From assembly GCA_036345935.2 (NCBI GenBank), contig JADWOT020000006.1:15350519-15414518 (forward strand): a stretch of 64,000 nt of DNA, read 5' to 3'. Below, piece after piece: positions 39,301 through 50,398 of the stretch; the stretch's first letter is position 1; each line of letters opens with the position of its first letter. A program made the position numbers and the translations under genes. The notes beneath the pieces are model-generated. The model was not told the DNA's origin and made no database searches. It was given only the letters and a program-made list of their open reading frames with translations. The stretch comes from Taenia hydatigena. Lineage: Eukaryota > Platyhelminthes > Cestoda > Cyclophyllidea > Taeniidae.

Positions 39301-42300
39301 AAAAGTTGCACATAGCGTTGCAAACCTTTCGAGCGGATGGAATAGTATGGCGCAACAGCCCACATCCTCATTTTCCGATGAAAAAAGCCCTGCTTAGGCA
39401 CTGCTGGATGTAAAGATGAAAATCAAGCTTAAACAGCACAACGAAGCATGGAACCAACGGTGAGCAATATGATGGGTTCAGCACATTCCAAGTGCCAGAA
39501 ATCTCAATAACGTTAGTAAGCGGATTCACACCGGACACCAATGACGAGGCGAATCGATGACATGACACGGCATCAATAGCGTCCATTTCTTGCTGGGTCA
39601 ATGCTGACTTCTGCATATTTATCATTACAACGAGGAAGGGTGGAGAAAACAGAAGGCAATGACTAAGGGGTGAAGTGAAAGCCGGTAGTGTTGTCGAGCG
39701 AACGGTGAGGCTAATTCTCATATTATTGCTTCAATCTTTCTCTCTCACTGAAGGGCTGCGCTTATCTCCTATATAATCGTCGCAAACCCCAATTCATTCT
39801 GTTTCGGCGACGTGCTGCTTAATTTGTCAAAATCCCTGGCGTAGAGAGAGAAGAACAAAGATGGTTGTTAAAATGTTACCCTATTTTGACCTCCTCTGAT
39901 GCAGACTGTGTAGGAGGCGCATTTCGACCTCCTTCCGCTAAATATAATTTATCGAACGTAAAGCTTGAATGCTGAGGGATCAATCTGGCATGCAGGATAG
40001 TCCACAGTTTGCGACTGATTGCAAAATTGGGTCCGCTAGTTTTGCGCAAGACTAAACGACTCCTTCTAAATCAGTGAAATGGCTTTATTCTTGGCAACCA
40101 ACCATTCACTTTAATCTTAATTGTGAGGCCAAGCTTAGAATGAAGTGTATGACGGAGAGTTTTCGTAATGAGGTGATGCTTTTTTCACTCTGTGCATCAT
40201 TGTGTAAAAATCTAACAACCACAAGCATTTATTTGACGTCAGGTAGTTAAGCGTTTGGTGAATTTTGATTGCATTCTCGGTGCCTGATTGGAGGAAATCT
40301 AGGACCATCCGCTTTCGAATTATTGGAGAGCACATCACGTATTTCATTTGCGTCATAGCCCAATTCGCAAATAATTTATTCTTTAACAGAACTGCATCAA
40401 ATAAAATTACATTTTGCGTCTAATGTGGATTCTGAACACAAAGGTGCAGTAAAGGCATGCCAGCTAATGCCTCTTAGCACCATAGTGGACTCAACTCCAA
40501 GTGACAAACCGGTGCCTGCGATGCAATCTTGCCCATGCAATCCTGGAAGACCCATAATGGACATGAGCTGTCGCCTTGGCTTTCAGTTGCAACTAGGTTT
40601 TTTAGCCATCTGCTTCGAAATATCCTAATTCTTGGCCTCTTTCTGGCTCAACTCAAAGCCACGAAGAACTGGGCACAGTCAGATGAACCCCATTAACTTA
40701 TACCAACAGAAGTGATAATCGTAGAGAAAGAAGGAGGCGGACAAGACTGTGGCAGCTTTGAGTCTGCTTAAATGTAAATTTCCCAGATAATACTGGCAGT
40801 TTAGTAATTTTAGTCTGATCTCTGTACCTTTTTTTTCGTTTCCTGCCCGATAGCACTTCATAATCGTTGAATTCGCAAAATATTTTTATATTTATACACC
40901 AGTCTTTAGCTATAATACAGTTGACGCGAAACAGCTGCACGTATATGCATTTGTGTAACGCAGTTAACCAAGCACTCTTGAGCACCAGCATCATATAACA
41001 ATGTGTAGGTGTGCCAAGCTTAAAAATATCAGTCAAACTGCTGCGGCGACAATGTTAAAATCCGTTCTTTTCCGTGATTTTTCGTGCTTATTTTGTCAAC
41101 ATGATGTTTTGCAGCCCATCAAAGTGTGCGGTTACTCCAATGTTTAAATTTTGTTTGAATGCCATGGAGAAGGCCTAAGACAGGTAGAATTGCACTGATC
41201 GAAGCAACAGTCCACAAACTGTAGTTCATTTAAATTGGACCTTGTTGCAGGAAATCCGTGGCAGCACAGTGCTTGAGACCACGTCATGCACAGCATGTTG
41301 GCCGACTGCGTTTGTGATGTGTGCAGCATAAGTGGGATTGACAAAGTACAAACCGCGCATGCTGTCAAACTCGAAATGTGAGGTGGTCCCGTGCACGTGT
41401 TATGATATTTGGACGTGGCACCACAACATCGCATCACATCTACAGCCGCACTACGCATTGCAGGATCCTACTTCATCCAAATTCTGGGCAGATTGCACGA
41501 AGTGAGACAAAGATTTTAAAACGAAATATGCTAAGCCCATGTCAGAGGAATCTGGGTCATTTCGTCATGCCCTCTAGAGGTGGTAATTATATTCCAACTA
41601 CGGTCACCTGGTTTTATGGTCGCATCATTTCAGCACTTTTAATACACAATTACCATCAAAGGAAATTCCAGCGGAATGTAACGGTAATGCTAAAATCAAG
41701 AGCGAAAAGGGTTTTGATGTTCACGGTGCATGCTGACATGTTGATTGGACATGCTGGGCAAACCATTTCTCATTTGACGTGAGAGGTAGTTATACCAAGT
41801 CTGCTGTGAGACCCAAAATAGGCGCAAATGATTTCATGTCGTCTGAGTGAGTTTCCTCTCTCACGATAAGCGTTGAACGCCATGCATGACAATTGCGTTA
41901 GAAAGAGCTGTGTCCAAATTTCCTCGTATTGGCCTACTCCCAGCATAATTCGTCGTGGACAGTAAGTACCTATTCAGTTTAAATACATTGTTACCGATTT
42001 CCTGGCGGAACTGGTCTTGTGCCCTAATATTGCATCTCCTTCGCGTGGAATGTAGGACATCATCAAAAATGCAGGAATTTGAAGCATAAGACGGTAGCCC
42101 ATTTCGCAGCACAGTGTAAACTCAGTTTCGAGTTGGCGTAAATGTTAATCTCAAAAGAGAATAAAGTGAGCACAAAAAGCTTGTATTTTAGTAGCTGTCC
42201 AATCAAAGAGGTTACACAGGCAATAATTAAACATGAGTGAGTAACACTGCTTCATTGCGCGCACCGTAAAATCCTATGTTGAGAAAAGAGGGATCTGGTA

Positions 42301-44167
42301 ATTTTGCAAAATAGATCGTGACTGCAGGCATGCCCGAACTGTTGGTAATTTGCACTTACGCACAAGTAAGCTCAAGCACGCTTCATTGCCGTGTCAGTCG
42401 GGGCCAGACGGGATAGACCCTTAGGCAGATCAGTTGGTCGCCATAGTACCCTCGTCCTCCGTATGCAAACAGAAAAGTCATTTCTCGATTTGGTAGAGCA
42501 CATTGCAATCACACTTGCCAGCTTATCGGGGAGTGGTGTTGTAACGAATCCATCGTATAGGTCTGTATCAAGTTTTAGCCTCCAACCCTTCATGAATGTT
42601 TTTCCTTGTGTATAATTTACCTTTTTACTCTTGGCGAAATAAGGTCGATGAGTAGAAACCACAGTCAGTCTAATCTGTTTCGCGTAGTGACTACCCAACG
42701 CTCTCACATCCCAAATTAAAGTAATGCTTTGGGGCGTCGCAAAACTCCATCGGAAGTGTGCCAGAAGCGGATTAGCCTTTTCTTTGTCTCGTCTGCGAAG
42801 CAGAAAATATTAAATTCACAATAGCGATCATGCACATTTTCGGACTCAATTAGGAACAAAAGCGCGGGACGGTTGATACTAAGCTATTGAGGGTAATGGC
42901 AACAAATAGCATGAATTAAAAAATGTTTACCCCTAAGCCGCAACAAATACTCGCTTAGAGCGAACGCCAACTTACAATTCGGGGGTATGCAGCATAATTA
43001 TGAGCATGCTGTGAGGGAGATGTTCATTATTGATGCGTGAGTATAGTCCGGATTTTATTGCAGACAGGGAATGGGCACTAGGTTTAAATTTTGAAGCGAT
43101 TTCTAATCTCAGCCTTGTACAGAAACCCGGTTTGTTTGATGAATGCACGTTGGGCTTTTGTGGAGGTCAAATTGCCAGCACTTCTAAATTGCTTCCGAAT
43201 AGCATAAACAATGCACTAATTACACATCCTCTTATCGGCAGACTTGCGATTGTCTTCAAATTTTCCAAACGGACCGTTCTTTAAGTCTCTTACACACACC
43301 TGCGTATGGCTCTAGCAATAATCACACACAGCATTTATTAAATGCGCTACCAGTGTCTTCCATTGACGTTGGCATTAGTGGTGATTGGACTGGTCCTTTG
43401 CATTTGTACAAGCTGTGGATTCTTGTTAAGGGACCAAATTGTGACAACTCTGATCGATGTAAATGCAACTTTGAGGAGACCTTGACAGAGGCTGCATCTT
43501 TTTTTAGAAAGTAATGGTAGGCTAACTATAAAAGAAATGTGTGCCACTGAGTCCACGAAGGTGGGGCAAACATGTAGGTAAATGTGTCATACTGCCCTCA
43601 ACCTCCACATTTTGCTTATCACCAAAACCATTCACAAATGTTTGCCCTTCCTTGCATTTTGCTACACAGCAAGGCTGCCCTTTTTCCGTGTTTCTTTGGC
43701 AATGTGCGTCCCCCACGTAAACACCCATAAGTTATTTACTCATTTCGCCTTGTTTTAAAAAGAATCTGCCTCTTGCGCTTGCATCGTATGAGTCCGTCTG
43801 CTTCTTGAGTAAATTTGCGATCAAGTACAAACAAGCCTGTGAGTAACGAGTAGTAGTAGATTAAGGCTTAATGTGGAAGATTTTGCCCTTATCCGACCCT
43901 AAATTTTTGTGTCTAATGATATGTGTTGCATACTTGCAGCTACTTACTTAATTAAATCAAACTGGTGCACTTGCAGTATGATCCGTTTTGACCAGTCAAG
44001 GGTGATGCGTGCTTCCTGCACCAATGGAAGCCGCTGACAAGCATGTGTAGAATTTCTAAGTCCTCCAATCAACGCCAACCTCACTGCCTCTCCATAGGCT
44101 GCGCACCGGCAATAGTTCCCCATGTCGATGTCAAAAGGGGATTGAACTGGAACGACTGATACAGAAG
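36376..44167. other. Long non-coding stretch, nothing firmly recognised
   Basis: Unassigned openings of 110-135 codons occur at 40,698-41,036 (minus), 41,378-41,782 (plus) and 42,372-42,707 (minus). The last has a balanced composition ('DGFVTTPLPDKLASVIAMC') and is the most gene-like, but I find no family match or convincing splice pair. No RNA genes seen. Confidence 0.35.
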
Positions 44168-44325
44168 AGAGTGATTTCATGGCAACCACCACATCAGCGA
44201 AGCTGTGAATTGTAGTGGTTGGGTGCAAACTGCTATTCTCAGACGGCAACGCCTCCTCCACCACTTTGCCTAACCAAAAACCCAAATCGACAATGGCTAC
44301 GTGGCTTAACCCAAAGTTGAAGGCT
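44168..44325 (+). repeat. Dispersed repeat family R2, copy 2
   Basis: Partner of 12,799-12,957, with landmarks 'ccacatcagcgaagctgtg', 'ggttgggtgcaaa', 'aacgcctcctccaccact' and 'gacaatggctacgtggc'. Confidence 0.6.
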
Positions 44326-45902
44326 CTAAAGAGTGGAATGTATAATTCGCCAGGGTTCGGTATCTTGAGAGTAATTGCTCCTAACGAAAATTGGCACCTT
44401 TGTAAATAGAAGGACCAGAGGGCAAAATCGGTTTCGCAAACAGTTTGACTTGGTCTGCATGGAGTTCAGTTAGACCTTAGTCGTCCCAACTAAGCTGATA
44501 GGTCTGGGGTCCACGTAAATCCGGTCAAAGTGTCTTGATAGCAATTCTGCCTCGTTGGCAGCATCCATCGTCATTGCTAGAAAGTAGGCAATAAATGCGT
44601 TGTTCATTCAGTTTGCTCCTGTTTATTTCCAAATATGGCACGTAGATACAGAAAGTCATATTGTCTTAAGAGTGCCCACTTAATATTAGAGCGTCCATTG
44701 TGCTTGGGAACCGATGACGCTACAGTCAAGGTCTAGCAAAGTTTATGTTATGGCTCACAGGTGCAAAACGTGCTGCCATTTGAGAGGAGGACAAATCGTG
44801 ACTTGCGTAAGACATGTCCACTTCAGCTGATGCAAAACCGATTCGTCAGTGCTCTATCATAACTCAGACAGATTACAGCGATATTTCCCTAAATGTGAGG
44901 GGCATATAACGGGGTGTCAATGCCTTTCAATGATATCTGCCACATAATCACGCCTGTTATGGTCAAAATGTTCACCAGATGGCACTTATGCTCAAGCGAT
45001 TAATTATTCGCTTAATTGAAAATAAGAAGCATACAGCGTTATCTGCGTTGGCGACTCACTGCACTTTTAGGCGAGGAACTGTAAGGCATTTCGGCTTGAC
45101 ATTGCATTTAAAACTATATTTAGCAACAATTAAAACCGTGCGTGACTGTCTGTGCGCAGGCATCGTTGTAGAGTAACTGGTAGGTCTTTGTACAACACCG
45201 GGTATACAGCTTATGCCGTAAAGAAGTTGTGACTGGTCCATGTGAGTCATCTAACGTACACTATTTAGCAGCTAAAAATTCGTCTCAACACATTCCGATT
45301 AATTGCAGTCCAAAGTTTGGTCGTCTAGTTCCATTTCGAGAGTGCAAAAATATTTAGGAGGACGCTGCTGTTTTTAATGCGGTTAGGTTGGAACGCTGCG
45401 AATTTCCGAGGAATGGGAAGCAACATCCACACAAACATTTTACTAGATCTGTAAGATATCATCGTCTAACTATTTCACATCTGCGACAGAATGGTCGACG
45501 GAAGTGGATTGCATCATTGGGGATAGTGTGTCAATAAAGGCAAAATTAGAATAAACTGTGAACATTTTATATTTGTGTCTTCTTTTAGACGCCAAAATTC
45601 TAGCGCGTAAGCACTTTTGCTGCATTTTACGCGTGGTTTGTGTAGCAAGTCAAGCATAGTAGCATAGATGGGGTGAAGCATGTGCTGCCCACTGCATAAC
45701 GGTGTATCTCTTGTGGGTCTTCTTGTTGATGTTATTGGGTCCAAATAAGTGATCTTATCAACGCGGTCACATGCTGCCTACCACAATGCAGACAGCACGG
45801 GTCGCTGAACATGACCTACTACCTAGCACGTTATAACAGTGTGTGCATAACCTCAAGCTCTCGCTTACCTGCTGGCAGTGCTTTTATTATACCGCTGTAT
45901 GG
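44326..45902. other. Non-coding stretch upstream of the antigen locus
   Basis: A short block near 44,790-44,825 ('gaggacaaatcgtgactt') resembles 50,803-50,836, downstream of the intact antigen gene, hinting that antigen-locus sequence once extended here. Otherwise nothing recognised. Confidence 0.3.
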
Positions 45903-46190
45903 CTAAACACTGACGTAATCTTTGAATGCTTCGAGACGGACCTTGTAAGGTTTGTTGGGCTGCGGTCCGTCAGAATTGACTGCTCTAAGCCAGAAATCAG
46001 TAGTTTGCAGAAATGGGTCGCCAGATGAATCGGCTGCCATTACACTTAGTACGATTTGGTTGGTGACAAGCTTAGTTAGGTTGTGGATACCCCTGCGTGA
46101 TTGATAAGTCCAAGGATCTACGCGATCCCATTGGAAGCAGCGCGAAATCGGGGTCCCTTGTGTTTTGTTCGCCTTTGCCACCATCAGGTT
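45903..46190 (-). CDS. Candidate terminal exon, unrecognised protein
   Basis: On the minus strand an acceptor (tttttgaactttcag) is followed in phase 0 by 95 codons and a TAG. The peptide is balanced and gene-like, with potential N-glycosylation sites ('NKT' and 'NLT'), 'QWDRVDPWTYQSRRG', 'VLSVMAADSSGDPFLQTTDF' and a C-terminal 'RAVNSDGPQPNKPYKVRLEA'. The last part recalls the F-G strands of a fibronectin type III domain ('RAVNSDGPS') but lacks the rest of the fold, so I do not assign it. It is antisense to the nearby antigen genes and no upstream exon was found. Confidence 0.35.
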   Translation of the reverse strand, partial: NLMVAKANKTQGTPISRCFQWDRVDPWTYQSRRGIHNLTKLVTNQIVLSVMAADSSGDPFLQTTDFWLRAVNSDGPQPNKPYKVRLEAFKDYVSV

Positions 46191-46230
46191 CTGAAAGTTC
46201 AAAAATAATAGGTGTTGCTATTCGATACAG

Positions 46231-46253
46231 AAATCTTACTGCTAGCATCTTGA
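46231..46253 (+). pseudogene. Remnant of an antigen-gene last exon
   Basis: After 'cgatacag' the sequence 'aaatcttactgctagcatct' closely matches the candidate last exon of the intact antigen gene ('aaataatcttactgctatct' from 50,325). Read in the same phase 1 it gives a short hydrophobic tail 'EILLLAS' and a stop. No FN3 exon is recognisable before it, so this looks like the stump of a deleted upstream copy. Confidence 0.35.
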
Positions 46254-46849
46254 CAGTAATAGTAGTGACTAAATTGTCCTCACAATATAGATGTCCTTAG
46301 GATGTGGAATTCTGCCTGCCCTTCCAGCCAAGAATAAGTGCAAGCGAGTACTACCATTCAAAAAGGAGCTCATTATTAATTTTAGTTTCGCGTGCCCTGC
46401 AGAAATAATCAAGACAAGATTGTTTGGCTGACTTTAGTTCATTATTTGTGTCGAAAGAGTCTTGCGCAACCCGAATAGCGACTGCTGTTTACTGTAAAAC
46501 TCATGTCAATTGTTCACGCATTGAAGGGCTGAAATGTGGAAGGGTAGAGATTTGGCACCCATACTATAACTACCACGCTCAGGTCCGCATGTCTTAAAGC
46601 AAACTAAAGTCCGTCTTAAAAACCGCCAGTGTTTAGTTATGGTGAGTATTTGAGGTGGAGGTATAAAATGATGCTGATGTTAAAACTTCATTGCCACTTT
46701 GCTACGTCAACGTCCTGAGGGCGCATGTAGACAATGTGGGCAGAAGTCTGATTCTCGGTACGATCCACAGTAAGCTGTGCACTGTGTGAGGTAAAACACG
46801 CCTTTCTTGCATCTGTTTTGTCAGATGCAAATTCTGAGACGTATTGTTA

Positions 46850-47240
46850 CTGACCCAAGCTTCTTTGAGTGACGTTCTATACATTTTAATGAATGCTGCA
46901 AGCTCAAAATCACATTGTGGTTTAGGAGAGCGACTTCTTGTGTCCCCTTTGTGGTTCCTCAGAATTTCGGAAAGATTAGAGAATAGTGAAAGATGCTTTT
47001 AATTTAACTTTAGCACAGTCTTGCATCTGCCGTAGCACCAATTTGTCCTGTTGACAAGTGCCAGAAGCTCTGAATCATTTGTAAGGGTAGATGTGTGGGT
47101 GGTGTGGGTAACCTGTAGTGTGTGTGCTAAGATCATTGGTGTATTACTTGAATTGCCATTTTTGAGCAAGTGTTCTTCTAGTAAATTGCAACGGGGAACA
47201 AAGGCAAATTCTTCTGCATCTTTCCAGCGTCCCAAAGTGT
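46850..47240 (+). repeat. Antigen-locus upstream repeat R6, copy 1
   Basis: This stretch, 1.0-1.4 kb upstream of the intact antigen gene, is repeated at 53,580-53,925 in the same orientation. Shared landmarks are 'gtgaaagatgcttttaa', 'ttgtcctgttgacaagtgcc', 'agaagctctgaatcattt', 'gtagatgtgtgggtg' and 'gcatctttccagcg'. Copy 1 has about 40 extra bases near 47,100-47,140. It probably represents 5' flanking DNA carried along when the antigen gene duplicated. Confidence 0.75.
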
Positions 47241-48289
47241 GATCAACCTTTCTCCGTAGGTGTCATAATTTTTCCGCAAAACTGCGAGTAGTCTCGAGGC
47301 AACGGGAGATGGCATTGCAAAATTTTTAACCAGGTGTAGCAGCGTCTGCACGCACTAAGAATTTGTCCATGATTTTCGGATTAGTCCCTTTTAACCTCCT
47401 GACTTCATGTAAGCAGTGGGGTAAGAATCGCATCAATGATTTTCATCAAAGTTTCCTGCTTTTCAGCTCTCTTTTGCGAAAGAGTTATGCTTGAACATGG
47501 CCGTTTCGTCTCCATCATCAGTCGTCGTGGAAGGCTTAAACTTATGTTGGCCCTCCATATTGGCTCCTTTTTTAATTCTCTTCGTTTGACCCTTGCTAGG
47601 GTAGCTCAACACTGAAAGACACGTCTTTTTCTTTAGTCCCGATTATCGGAGGACTGCAAGGTGAATTACTAGCCAAATGGCATTAGACCACAAAAAATAG
47701 TTAATTTTTCAGAAGTCAGACAATCAAAACATTTGTGAATACCATCTAGATGTTATTCAGACAAATTTAAAATGCTGTGATATTGTAAGGGTTTTGCTGA
47801 TATTTACGGTGAAAAAGGAAAATAAAACTTATTATATGATTATGCCGCTAAAAACTGGTTTTTAGATTCAGGCTCTAGAATGCTGGTCGAAACTCCTTCG
47901 TCACGGAGTTGCCAAAAAGACTAAAAATCGACACTATAAAGGCAAAAGGAAAAATAAATGAATGAATAAATTCTAGGTAAAATAAGGTTTAATGCACGCT
48001 TAATTAGATCTTTTAAATATCATAGAACGCATTGCTATGCTTAATTGTCATCACGAATGTTCAAGGCGTTCTCGCATGCAAGAAAAGAGAAGGTCAAGGT
48101 GAACTCCATAACATGTATTACGGGTGTAAAGATATGACAACATCATGATAAATATGCACTTACCCACCTCATTGCGCCAATCAGAAGACGCCATGTGAGA
48201 TAAAGAGAGTCCATAGGCTGGTATGCATGTGCAGAATTTGCAAACAAATGCACCGTGAGCTGCAAACATAAAACAAGTGGGGTGCAGAG
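47241..48289. other. 5' flank of the antigen gene
   Basis: No coding sequence recognised. The block 48,050-48,115 ('aaggtcaaggtgaactcc' and following) reappears at about 55,565-55,635. I could not identify a core promoter with confidence. Confidence 0.4.
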
Positions 48290-50398
48290 ATGTTCTACCG
48301 ATGGTGTCTCATTTTGTTGGTGACTCCCATTTTGGCAAAGGAAAACAAAGCAACTGTCCGTAAGTGAGATTTAACAATGGAATTCTCATTAGCATTGGGT
48401 TATGAGCACATGAAATGTCACAGCATTTGTTGATTCCAAAACATTGGCTTAACGCAGGCTATAGGAGTGCATTCTGGTGTCTTCACTCAGTTCGAACACA
48501 TCATGCCCGCAGATCGTAAATAAATGCCAACGGCAACACTGAGGAGTCATGTTGGCTGACTGGCACTTTTGCAAGAGCGCTTTCAGTTGGATCCTGTGGG
48601 ATCGAATTTCATTCGCTTAACATGGAATGAGGAGGAATTCAGTGATATGCTCGATGGCAACATCACAGTAAAGGCAGCACTGAAATCTCAGCCGACACGC
48701 GCACTATCTGAATCTGCGTACCTCAGCGAAGGAGAAGTGGTTCTTGTCGGACTGAAGCCCAACTCATTATACGCAGTGACTGTGACGGGAACGCATAAAG
48801 GAAAGAAGATTTTTGAATTCACAGAAAATATTCAGACACCAGAGGCCGGTAAGTTAAAAGACGAGATTATGCTGCCAGATGCCATATCACTGACACTTGT
48901 CAGTGGAGGTATCGACTGCCTTCCCAACACGGGAGAATTGGTTGGGCCTAATACTGTGTACCGATTCTCAGCGCTCATTAGCAAGCCTTGCTCTATGAGG
49001 CACCATTTGCGAAAATTAATTTGGTAATCCTCGTGACGCAATGGGTGTACTCGGTGCGTCTACTGACCCGTCGTCAGCCTCCTCCATTTCAGCATGTTAA
49101 TTTGTATTCTGCTCTTTGAAGTCATCGTCACTTCCGCCTTCGCCAACTCTGTTTAAGTGCGATTCGCACCACCGCTTTACTATTAGGAATGCCAATTGTA
49201 GGGCTCTCCAGGCACCACTTCAAATGGCACTAATCAAACGTGTGCTGATAAGGAGCTGCTTGATTGCTCAATGTTGCTGCTCCAGTTTTTACTCTTTTGG
49301 CCATTTAAATCTGCAAATGCACATTAGCGCGTCATGACAAGGCTCGAAGTAGGGCTAAAATAAGGGTGAAGGCAAATATCTTGAATGTCTAGCAATATGT
49401 TGCACTTTCCATAATCTTGCTAGCGAAAGCGGTAGAAGAGTCGGACCGCAATGTCTTGTGAATGTCACTTTGACTGAATGGCACAGAGTTTCCGCGTGAT
49501 ACTAGCTGAAGCGGAGTAATAGTCGTGTCTATCCTCTCAATGACTCGTTCGCCATTGTTGCTTTAAAACGAAATGGAGGCATTGTTCAGCACGCGTGTTG
49601 TGGAGAGCTCTTTTCACGCACTTTGAACTCAATGTGCTCTCGTGTCGTACAGAAGCGGAATTCTCCCTCCCCTTCAAAACTAGTTGATGTAATACGTTCG
49701 CTTCATTCCGTCGACAGCGACAGTCTGGACAAGTGCAATCTGCACCATTGAGCAGTCACTTTGGCTGGTTAGCACATTTCCTATTTTGTAAACTTGACAG
49801 TTTTAGACGAAAGTCTTCTGCAGATGCACTTCCACTGGCATCCTGCGAGTTCTAACTCCATTCGCCTAAGTTGGAATTTGACAGACCTGGATGATGTGAA
49901 AATCACAATTCGAGCGGAGTCGACTTCTGAGACCGACTCCGGAAGGTCAGCATCCGCACCCGCCAGCGCAAGAGAAGTCACTCTTGACGGACTGACAGCC
50001 AACACGACATACACAGTGACTGTGGTGGCAGTGCATGATGAAACCCCATTCATGGAATTCAACAAAACAATTCAAACACTCAGCACTGGTGAGTCAGTGT
50101 GTATGGTTAAGCAGACAGAGACCACATTGGGTAATAGCATTTGTGAGCAGAGGCATCGACTGCCTTCCTACACGAGATTATTGCTTGAGCTTACCACTGA
50201 GTCCCAATCATTGACGCCTATTTCGTAGCCCTTTACCTTCATATGGCAGCTATGTTTGTCTTGAACTCCTTAACAGACTATTGGTCAAATGCTTTTGTGC
50301 ATGCTGATCAGAGACATTTGGCAGAAATAATCTTACTGCTATCTTCTGGGGGTTGTTTAACCAAGGAGAGGATGGCCAATGCGATGAGACAGACGTGA
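48290..50398 (+). CDS. Secreted two-FN3 protein, EG95/45W-type oncosphere antigen
   Basis: Predicted exons are 48,290-48,359, 48,576-48,848, 49,807-50,088 and (less sure) 50,325-50,398, all joined in phase 1, giving 232 residues. Exon 1 starts MFYRWCLILLVTPILA, a signal peptide (cleavage near residue 16). Exon 2 (about residues 24-114) and exon 3 (115-208) each encode one FN3 domain; both show the 'SN.IRL.W' B-strand motif, an 'L..N..Y.VTV' F-strand and an end like 'F.....IQT'. Exon 4 adds a short hydrophobic tail beginning EIILLL. In taeniid tapeworms such one- or two-FN3 proteins (EG95, TSOL18, 45W families) are made in the oncosphere (egg larva) and are the main targets of protective host antibodies; their molecular role is unclear. 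Domain count and exon phases fit the 45W/TSOL45 type. Exon 2 uses the acceptor 'cttttgcaag'. Introns 2 and 3 begin with related sequence, so the second FN3 arose by exon-plus-intron duplication. Confidence 0.8.

Noticed and set aside
41378..41782. Plus-strand open frame of 134 codons
   Set aside because: Composition is His/Arg/Thr-heavy without a family signature, and an overlapping minus-strand frame is equally open.
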